Positions 28,714 through 34,563 of a stretch of DNA of 34,563 bases are shown here, piece by piece. Source of the DNA: a virus; the IMG/VR virus record IMGVR_UViG_3300042879_000337, positions 1 to 34,563 of that record; one strand, given 5' to 3'. Position 1 is the first letter of the stretch; each line of letters starts with the position of its first letter. Under the pieces are notes generated by a model. The model was not told the origin of the DNA. It did not search any database and worked only from the letters and a program-made list of their open reading frames with translations. The translations under genes and the position numbers were made by a program.

Positions 28714-30093
28714 ATGGCAACTTTAATTACTAAAAACAGTTCTACAGCTAGTTCTGTACCTACCAATGCACAGTTAGTTCAAGGTGAATTAGCTGTTAAC
28801 GTGACTGATAAGCGCCTGTACACGGAGAATGCCTCTGGTACTGTTGTCGAGTTAGGCACTAATCCCGGCTCTGCAGTGACCCACACTGCAGGCACTGCTG
28901 GCGCTCCTGCTATCACGACCACTGGCGACACCAACACCGGCATCTTCTTCCCTGCTGCTGACACGATTGCCTTTTCTGAGGGCGGGGTGGAGGCCGCGAG
29001 GTTTGATTCGTCTGGGAATCTTGGTTTGGGGACAACAAGCCCGACAGCAAAGCTGGATGTATCGGGCACAGCAGCTGTTAGCGGATCGTTTGCTGTAGCG
29101 GGAAACAACATCTCTGCTGTTAATAGCATGGGTTTTAGGAACCGCATCATCAACGGCGATATGCGGATTGACCAAAGGAATGCTGGGGCGAGTGTAAGTA
29201 ATGCCGGGGCGGGAGCTGCTTCATATATTATAGACCGGTGGGGTATGTTTGAAAACGGCTCAATGTCTTTTTCTGCACAGCAATCTACAACCGCCCCATC
29301 TGGGTTTACTAATTCATTCCTTATTACAGTCACTACATCTGCAAGTCCATCAGCAGCCACTCGCGCACAATTATTTCAAAACATCGAAGGGTTTAATGTT
29401 GCAGATCTTATGTGGGGGACTTCATCGGCGCAATCAATAATTATTTCGTTTTGGGTGCGCTCTAGTTTGACTGGAACATTTGGGGGCGCTTTGGGAAATG
29501 ACGCAGGCAACAGAGCGTACCCGTTTACATACACAATTAGTTCCGCAAATACTTTTGAAAGGAAAACCATTACGATTTCCGGAGATACAACTGGTACGTG
29601 GATTACAAATAATGGTCTTGGTTTGCGTGTTTATTTTGATCTTGGCATGGGGTCGGATCTTCTGGGTACTGCTGGTGCATGGGCGGCGGCAGATTATCGA
29701 GGCGCAACTGGTGGAGTAAAACTTGCGGAAACCAACGGCGCAACTTTCTACATCACCGGAGTCCAGCTTGAAGCAGGCTCAGTTGCCACCCCGTTTGAGC
29801 GCAGGGACTACGGGCGTGAGTTGATTATGTGTCAGCGGTATTTCACAGCAACTGAGTTTTTCTCGGCTGGATATGCAGGTAGTTCAAGTGCCGGATGGAA
29901 CCTAAACGGAATTCCTTTCCCGGTTCCCATGCGTGTCACCCCATCTGTTACGTTTTCAGGTATGTCATACGGAAATGCGTCCGCTATTGTCGCTAACGTA
30001 TTACGTGACGACTATGCAAACGCAACTGTTACAGCAACTGTTGCTGGACAAGTTTATGCTTATGGAACAGTTAACGCATCTGCGGAGCTTTAA
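28714..30093 (+). CDS. Tail fibre / receptor-binding protein
   Basis: 459 aa. N-terminus ITKNSSTASSVPTNAQLVQG and ELAVNVTDKRLY is a common fibre start motif, followed by a repeat-rich shaft (TNTGIFFPAADTIAFSEGG; LGLGTTSPTAKLDVSG). The distal domain begins with NRIINGDMRIDQRNAG and ends with VQLEAGSVATPFERRDYGRE and LIMCQRYF, a well-known carbohydrate-binding-like fibre tip of environmental phages. Composition changes around 28.9-29.0 kb, suggesting a swapped receptor-binding domain. It probably sets host range. Confidence 0.87.
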   Translation: MATLITKNSSTASSVPTNAQLVQGELAVNVTDKRLYTENASGTVVELGTNPGSAVTHTAGTAGAPAITTTGDTNTGIFFPAADTIAFSEGGVEAARFDSSGNLGLGTTSPTAKLDVSGTAAVSGSFAVAGNNISAVNSMGFRNRIINGDMRIDQRNAGASVSNAGAGAASYIIDRWGMFENGSMSFSAQQSTTAPSGFTNSFLITVTTSASPSAATRAQLFQNIEGFNVADLMWGTSSAQSIIISFWVRSSLTGTFGGALGNDAGNRAYPFTYTISSANTFERKTITISGDTTGTWITNNGLGLRVYFDLGMGSDLLGTAGAWAAADYRGATGGVKLAETNGATFYITGVQLEAGSVATPFERRDYGRELIMCQRYFTATEFFSAGYAGSSSAGWNLNGIPFPVPMRVTPSVTFSGMSYGNASAIVANVLRDDYANATVTATVAGQVYAYGTVNASAEL

Positions 30094-30096
30094 ATC

Positions 30097-30522
30097 ATGA
30101 TGTATCAACTCACAAACACCACATCCATCAAACGCCTGTCTGATGGAGCGTTCATTCCAGCAGACCCCGCCAACAGCGACTACCAACAATACCTTGCGTG
30201 GCTGGCTGAAGGCAACACACCGCTGCCGGTTGACCCGCCAACACCTGCTCAGATTGAGGCAGAGTGCATTGCTGGCACACAAAACCGCCTTGACACGTTT
30301 GCCCAGACACGGGGCTATGACGGAATCCTGAGCGCCTGCACCTACGCTACTAGCACGGTGGACAAGTTCAGGAACGAAGGCACGTACTGCGTGGAGGCTC
30401 GTGACGCAACATGGACTAAGGCGTATGAAATCCTCGCTGAAGTCGAGGCTGGCACACGCCCCATGCCTTCAGGGTATCCAGACATCGAGCCTGACTTGCC
30501 GCCTTTGGTGTGGCCCAACTAA
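30097..30522 (+). CDS. Tail-fibre-associated protein, possible fibre chaperone
   Basis: 141 aa. Start YQLTNTTSIKRLSDGAFIPA and DPANSDYQQYLAWLAEGNTP is the common N-terminus of proteins found directly after fibre genes; the C-terminal half includes CTYATSTVDKFRNEGTYCVE and a helical WTKAYEILAEVEAG region seen in fibre-assembly-type proteins. Codon use and GC are like the preceding fibre tip rather than the rest of the genome, so fibre and partner were probably acquired together. ATGs at 30097 and 30100 are both possible. Confidence 0.75.
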   Translation: MMYQLTNTTSIKRLSDGAFIPADPANSDYQQYLAWLAEGNTPLPVDPPTPAQIEAECIAGTQNRLDTFAQTRGYDGILSACTYATSTVDKFRNEGTYCVEARDATWTKAYEILAEVEAGTRPMPSGYPDIEPDLPPLVWPN

Positions 30523-30531
30523 GGAGCAGCG

Positions 30532-30612
30532 ATGAACGATATTCTCTGGAAAATCAAAGCCCTCGATGTCAACCCGCCTGTTGTTAATTTACTTCTACCG
30601 TGGGGAGTTTAA
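30532..30612 (+). CDS. 26-aa ORF after the fibre chaperone gene
   Basis: ATG at 30532 is preceded by AAGGAG with a 5-nt gap. The peptide ([20 protein letters not shown]..., ending LLPWGV) is short and has a hydrophobic end. Could be a real small protein carried with the fibre module or a coincidental frame; the ribosome site is the only support. Confidence 0.4.
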   Translation: MNDILWKIKALDVNPPVVNLLLPWGV

Positions 30613-30613
30613 G

Positions 30614-30793
30614 ATGCCATTGAAAAAAGGTAATTCAGATAAGACTGTCAGCGAGAATATCTCCATGATGGTCAGAGAAGGTAAGCCTCAGAAACAAGCT
30701 ATCGCTATTGCCCTGTCAGAGGCAGGCCGTAGCAAGCCTGAACGTGGTGAGCGTTCCAAGAAGAACAAAGACAAAAAGAAAAAGATGAAATAA
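30614..30793 (+). CDS. 59-aa Lys-rich protein (DUF6496-like)
   Basis: Start chosen at ATG 30614 ([20 protein letters not shown]), with GGAG just upstream. Contains [19 protein letters not shown], a block shared by a widespread small phage protein annotated as DUF6496, and ends in a run of lysines ([11 protein letters not shown]). Function unknown; basic tail suggests nucleic acid binding. Composition returns to that of the main genome here. Confidence 0.8.
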   Translation: MPLKKGNSDKTVSENISMMVREGKPQKQAIAIALSEAGRSKPERGERSKKNKDKKKKMK

Positions 30794-30805
30794 GGATAAA
30801 CAAAC

Positions 30806-31456
30806 ATGGCTACGTATTTAGACGTTGTGAACAATGTGCTCAGACGCTTGCGTGAGCCTGTTGTTTCCTCTGTGACCGACACTGATTATTCTTCCATGAT
30901 CGGTGTCTTGGTCAATGATGCTAAGAGAGAAGTAGAGGACGCTGCAGACTGGAATGCTCTGACTCAGACATTGACTGCAGTGACCACTGCTAGCATCTTT
31001 AACTATGTTCTCGTAGGTTCTCGTACACGCTTCAGAGTCATGGATGTTCTTAATGACTCTGATGATTTTGCTATGAGGTATGCCCCTTCAACATGGATGA
31101 ACCGTATGTTCATGTTGGATACACAGCAGCCGGGAAAGCCTCTGTACTACAACTTCAACGGTGTAGATACCAACGGAGACACTCAGGTAGACATCTATCC
31201 TATTCCCGATGCAGCTTATACGCTACGGTTTAACTTGATTATTCCTCAGGCTGACCTGAATCTGGATACAGATCGTATTTTAGTTCCTGACCATTTGGTA
31301 TCTATGCTTGCCTACTCCAAGGCTATTGCAGAGCGTGGTGAGGATTCTGGTTTACTATCTTCTGAGGCTTATCAGATGTATCGTTTAGCTCTGGCAGATG
31401 CTGTTGCAATTGAGAGAAACCACTACGATGAAGAGATGGTGTGGGAACCTACCTAA
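30806..31456 (+). CDS. Tail tubular protein A-like adaptor (T7 gp11 role)
   Basis: 216 aa. N-terminal helical MATYLDVVNNVLRRLREPVV and VNDAKREVEDAADWNALTQT, then a beta-rich middle (YYNFNGVDTNGDTQVDIYPI) and LVPDHLVSMLAYSKAIAERG near the C-terminus. This pattern is seen in gatekeeper/adaptor proteins of T7-like tails. Directly upstream of the nozzle-type protein. Confidence 0.8.
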   Translation: MATYLDVVNNVLRRLREPVVSSVTDTDYSSMIGVLVNDAKREVEDAADWNALTQTLTAVTTASIFNYVLVGSRTRFRVMDVLNDSDDFAMRYAPSTWMNRMFMLDTQQPGKPLYYNFNGVDTNGDTQVDIYPIPDAAYTLRFNLIIPQADLNLDTDRILVPDHLVSMLAYSKAIAERGEDSGLLSSEAYQMYRLALADAVAIERNHYDEEMVWEPT

Positions 31457-31478
31457 TGGGATTTAAACGGAGTAAGAA

Positions 31479-33017
31479 ATGGCAGAACAGCTTCTAACGA
31501 CTACAATTCAAGCTCCGGGCTTTATGGGTCTTAACCGTCAAGACTCTTCAGTGGGTCTTGACAATGGGTTCGCTACGGTTGCTACCAATTGTATTATTGA
31601 TAAATTTGGACGTATCGGTGCTCGTAAGGGATGGAGTCCTGCACATTCTAGTCTAGTAGCTTTATCAGGGGATGTAGAAGGTATTGGTGAATTAATTGCT
31701 TTAGATGGAACTTCCTACATCATAGCTACTGGAGCTAATAAATTATTTAAATTAGTTGGCTCCACCCTTACAGAGTTAACCTATGGAGGAGGTGGTACAG
31801 CTCCTACGATTACAGCTAATCATTGGCAGATGGCTCCCTTAAACGGATGCCTGTATCTGTATCAGGCTGGACATGACCCTTTAGTGTTCGACCCTGCGGT
31901 CAGCACGACACAGTACCGTAGGATCTCTGAGAAGTCAGGTTATGTTGGAACGGTATCGCATAATAATTGTGCAATCAGCGCCTATGGTAGGACATGGACT
32001 GCAAACAATAACTCTCAAAAGAGTATCATCCAGTTCTCTGATCTTCTGTCAGGACACATTCTGAGCACAGGCACTGCAGGTACTTTGGACATCTCCGAGA
32101 TCTGGCCTGCAGGCTCTGATGAGATTATGGCCTTAGCTGCTCATAATGGATTCTTGATGGTCTTTGGTCGTAGGCAGATTCTGGTTTATTCAGGAGCTAC
32201 AGATCCGAACGAGTTAAGATTGGCAGACACGATTAACGGTACGGGTTGTGTAGCTAGGGACTCTGTAGTTACCACAGGTGGAGATATTGTCTTCCTCTCA
32301 GATACAGGTGTTAGATCTCTGATGAGAACCATTCAAGAGAAATCTGCTCCGATGAGGGAACTTAGTATCAATGTCAAGGACGACCTGATCGAGGATGTCT
32401 TAGCTGAAACATCCTCCAAGATCAAGGCAGTATACTCCGATAAAGATGCCTTCTACTTGTTGTCTTTACCGACAGTCAATACAGTCTACTGTTTTGATAT
32501 GCGCTCTCAGCTCCAAAATGGTGCGGCAAGAGCTACAACGTGGAATAACATTACCCCGACAGCCTTCTTCTATACCCGCAGTAAAGATTTATTACTCGGT
32601 AAAGAAAATTATATCGGAAAATATCAAAATAATCTTGACAACACTGCCACTTATCGGTTACAATATTATACCAACTACTTTGACTTTGGTTCTCCGACAG
32701 CATTGAAGATCCTCAAGAAGATCAACATGACTCTGATCGGTGGACAAGGTGCTGATATGGTTGTCAAATACGGATTCGATTACAGTCCTAGTTTCTTGTC
32801 TCAATCTGTCAGTTTAGGTGCTGTGACTATCGCAGAATACGGGGTAGCAGAGTATAACATCGGACAGTACACTGCTGGTGTTGTCTTTGATAATCAAAAG
32901 ATTCAAGGTAGCGGTGCAGGGAATGTGCTACAGATAGGACTGGAAGCTGAGATAGATAGTTTTGAACTATCCTTACAGAAATTGGATTGCTATGTTAAAG
33001 CAGGACGAACGAGGTAA
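31479..33017 (+). CDS. Tail tubular protein B-like nozzle protein (T7 gp12 role)
   Basis: 512 aa, mostly beta, with likely propeller-type repeats (LNRQDSSVGLDNGFATVATN; CIIDKFGRIGARKGWSPAHS; IQFSDLLSGHILSTGTAGTL). Length is shorter than T7 gp12 (~794 aa) but the order adaptor-nozzle is preserved. Probably forms the tail tip tube. No enzymatic motif seen. Confidence 0.75.
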   Translation: MAEQLLTTTIQAPGFMGLNRQDSSVGLDNGFATVATNCIIDKFGRIGARKGWSPAHSSLVALSGDVEGIGELIALDGTSYIIATGANKLFKLVGSTLTELTYGGGGTAPTITANHWQMAPLNGCLYLYQAGHDPLVFDPAVSTTQYRRISEKSGYVGTVSHNNCAISAYGRTWTANNNSQKSIIQFSDLLSGHILSTGTAGTLDISEIWPAGSDEIMALAAHNGFLMVFGRRQILVYSGATDPNELRLADTINGTGCVARDSVVTTGGDIVFLSDTGVRSLMRTIQEKSAPMRELSINVKDDLIEDVLAETSSKIKAVYSDKDAFYLLSLPTVNTVYCFDMRSQLQNGAARATTWNNITPTAFFYTRSKDLLLGKENYIGKYQNNLDNTATYRLQYYTNYFDFGSPTALKILKKINMTLIGGQGADMVVKYGFDYSPSFLSQSVSLGAVTIAEYGVAEYNIGQYTAGVVFDNQKIQGSGAGNVLQIGLEAEIDSFELSLQKLDCYVKAGRTR

Positions 33018-33019
33018 AC

Positions 33020-33250
33020 ATGAGTAATTATACTAAAGCCACGGACTTTGCCGTTAAAGACTCTTTAGCGTCAGGAAACCCTTCAAAGCTCGTGAAAGGT
33101 ACTGAAATTGACACTGAGTTTAATGCAATTCAATCTGCTGTAAACTCCAAAGCTGATAAAGCCTCCCCTGCTCTGACAGGCACGGCTACGGCGGTTAACC
33201 TGACTGTATCTGGAACATTTAATGCCACAGTGGACGGAGGGACTTACTAA
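33020..33250 (+). CDS. 76-aa tail-associated protein
   Basis: Start NYTKATDFAVKDSLASGNPS and KLVKGTEIDTEFNAIQSAVN is a motif common at the N-terminus of environmental phage fibres, here as a free-standing small protein. It ends in ATVDGGTY, the same C-terminal signature as the collagen-like fibre (STIDGGTY). Overlaps the next start (TAATG). Could be an adaptor peptide of the fibre. Confidence 0.75.
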   Translation: MSNYTKATDFAVKDSLASGNPSKLVKGTEIDTEFNAIQSAVNSKADKASPALTGTATAVNLTVSGTFNATVDGGTY

Positions 33251-34245
33251 TGGCTGATTGGACTAATCTTCTAACTGGCTTACTCGGAGCAGGAGCCAGT
33301 ATATACTCTGCTAATAAGCAAGCCAGTGCAGTTCAGAATGCTGCCACTCAAGCGGCTCAGCAGTCACAGTTCCGTCCCGTAGGTATCACTACCCGCTTTG
33401 GTCGTAGTGGGTTTCAGTATGACCCTGCAACGGGTCAGCTCGTAGGTGCTGGATACCAAGTAGCTCCTGATGTTGCTGCTCAGCGGGAGGCTCTGTTAGG
33501 GCTTGCCGGTGGACAGCTTTCTCAGGCTCAGCAAGCTCAGGCGATGGCTCCTCAAGTAGCTCAGGCTGCTCAAGGCTTGTTTAACTTAGGTCAGGGCTAC
33601 CTTGCTCAGACTCCTCAAGCTGCAGCACAGCAGTTCATGGCTCAGCAGCAGCAGTTACTTGCTCCGGGTCGTGAGCAGCAACTTGCACAGGCCATGAACC
33701 GTGAATATCAGCGGGGAACGATGGGCTTAGGTGTAGGCGCTACTCAGGCAGGCTATCAAGCAGGTGCTCCCGGCTTAGCAGCTTCTAATCCTCGTCTTGC
33801 AGCCTTGTACAATGCTCAAGCTGCTCAGGATGCTCAGCTGGCTGCTCAGGCTCAGCAGGCAGGCATGGAGCAGGTTCGCTTTGGTCAGGGACTCTTAGGT
33901 GGTGCTCTGAACCTGCAGGGTGCTGGCTACGGTCTGCAGACACAAGCTCTGTCGCCGTACACTGGCTACTTCGGTGCTGCTCGTACCGCAGAGACAATGG
34001 GTATGCAACCTATTGATATTAGTCTTGGCTTAGCTGGCCCTACTCAGGCTGCTGCTCGTGCCGCTGCTCTGACTCAGCAGCAAGCCGCTATCGATGCCGC
34101 TAATATCGATGCTAGGCGCAACCAAGCCGTTATCGGTGGTTTGTCTGATCCTGTAGCTGCTTTGATCGGAGCCTTAACAAAGACAGCGCAACCTGATTTT
34201 TCAACAATTGGTTACACTGGCCCCGGACGCGGTGATTATTTCTAA
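33250..34245 (+). CDS. Ala/Gln-rich internal virion protein candidate
   Basis: 331 aa. Short N-terminal hydrophobic segment (LLTGLLGAGASIYSA) then long Gln/Ala-rich helices (QLSQAQQAQAMAPQVAQAAQ, QQFMAQQQQLLAPGREQQLA). Followed by a Gly-rich C-terminus (SDPVAALIGALTKTAQPD; TIGYTGPGRGDYF). Resembles the small internal core proteins placed before larger ejection proteins in T7-like phages. Confidence 0.7.
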   Translation: MADWTNLLTGLLGAGASIYSANKQASAVQNAATQAAQQSQFRPVGITTRFGRSGFQYDPATGQLVGAGYQVAPDVAAQREALLGLAGGQLSQAQQAQAMAPQVAQAAQGLFNLGQGYLAQTPQAAAQQFMAQQQQLLAPGREQQLAQAMNREYQRGTMGLGVGATQAGYQAGAPGLAASNPRLAALYNAQAAQDAQLAAQAQQAGMEQVRFGQGLLGGALNLQGAGYGLQTQALSPYTGYFGAARTAETMGMQPIDISLGLAGPTQAAARAAALTQQQAAIDAANIDARRNQAVIGGLSDPVAALIGALTKTAQPDFSTIGYTGPGRGDYF

Positions 34246-34256
34246 GGATAACATAA

Positions 34257-34563
34257 ATGGCAACACAATTACCTAGTTTATTTGGCACTCAGATGGAACC
34301 TGAGCAGATGGCAGAGGCTCGTGCTCTGCAGTTTGCTCAGATGTCACCACAGCAGCAGATGCAATACAACATTTACCGGAATGTTAATCGTTTAGGTCGT
34401 GGTGCTGCCAGTCTGTTAGGTGCTGATGTTCAAGATCCTGCCATGCGTAAGGCTTCTCAGATTCGTCAGCTGGCTTCTCAATTCGATACGAACACTCCTG
34501 AAGGACTGATGGAGTTTGCTAGTGCTCTGAGACAGATCGATCCTCAGTTGGCTATGCAGGCTG
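34257..34563 (+). CDS. Internal virion protein, N-terminal part (cut by window end)
   Basis: ATG at 34257 gives MATQLPSLFGTQMEPEQMAE and continues in the same frame as the gene at 2-1189, whose first part it duplicates. Together they represent one gene of about 411 aa spanning the map junction. AAGGATAAC precedes the ATG. Three residues differ from the other copy in the shared part (N/D, M/L, G/S). Confidence 0.85.
   Translation, partial: MATQLPSLFGTQMEPEQMAEARALQFAQMSPQQQMQYNIYRNVNRLGRGAASLLGADVQDPAMRKASQIRQLASQFDTNTPEGLMEFASALRQIDPQLAMQA
34304..34563 (+). repeat. Terminal redundancy: repeats positions 1-260
   Basis: Collinear with 1-260; the first 126 bases are identical, then seven substitutions occur, corresponding to positions 127, 178, 182, 190, 203, 218 and 229. 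No indels. It most simply marks the closure of a circular assembly with population variants at the join. Confidence 0.9.

Noticed and set aside
29000-30093. Diversity-generating retroelement target in the fibre tip
   Set aside because: No reverse transcriptase gene and no template repeat found in the window.

Overview
The window reads as an essentially complete genome of a small, tailed, short-tailed-type (podovirus-like) bacteriophage of about 34.3 kb. Positions 34304-34563 repeat positions 1-260 with only seven mismatches, inside one and the same gene, so the sequence closes on itself as a circular (circularly permuted or terminally redundant) map. The gene set is T7-like: family A DNA polymerase, fused primase-helicase, 5'-3' exonuclease, endonuclease I-type resolvase and an SSB-like protein. 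There is no phage RNA polymerase, integrase or recognisable repressor, and the promoters I can see are host sigma70-type. This resembles the compact lineage typified by pelagiphage HTVC010P, but here with a freshwater/betaproteobacterial flavour: the endolysin looks like the Burkholderiales-phage type. The host assignment is an inference and is weak. The lifestyle is probably lytic.

The layout is two divergent transcription units that leave one intergenic control region (about 17.66-18.76 kb) and meet at a terminator hairpin (3794-3826). The leftward (early/middle) unit runs from 17656 down to 3831. It starts with a run of very small genes (a 25-aa membrane peptide, acidic proteins, a zinc-binding protein), followed by replication genes (primase-helicase, polymerase, HNH endonuclease, SSB-like protein, exonuclease, endonuclease I). 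It ends with nucleotide metabolism (ThyX, MazG-like, DUF3310-like, class II ribonucleotide reductase) and a ClpP-like protease. A tRNA-Leu(UAA) gene lies inside it. Many genes overlap by ATGA or TAATG, so translation is probably coupled.

The rightward (late) unit runs from a consensus promoter at 18390 through a structured leader with a 20-codon leader ORF into the small and large terminase, portal, scaffold, major capsid, several virion proteins, a collagen-like fibre, a receptor-binding-type fibre, the tail tube/nozzle proteins and internal virion proteins. It crosses the map junction and finishes with holin, SAR endolysin and nested Rz/Rz1 spanins. A second copy of the same promoter sits at the portal/scaffold boundary (22840), and a related one drives the replication genes leftward (15854).

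The most interesting feature is the control region. Within 120 bp (17828-17946) it has four perfect and two near-perfect DnaA boxes around a 16-bp perfect palindrome, next to an AT-rich stretch, then a set of five TGTAAG repeats and inverted repeats. This looks like a host-DnaA-dependent, iteron-bearing replication origin in a phage that carries its own T7-like replisome. Other points of interest are a stand-alone ClpP-like protease with a Glu in place of the catalytic Asp, AT-hook-like motifs in the small terminase, a horizontally exchanged-looking tail-fibre module, and several unannotated-size membrane peptides.
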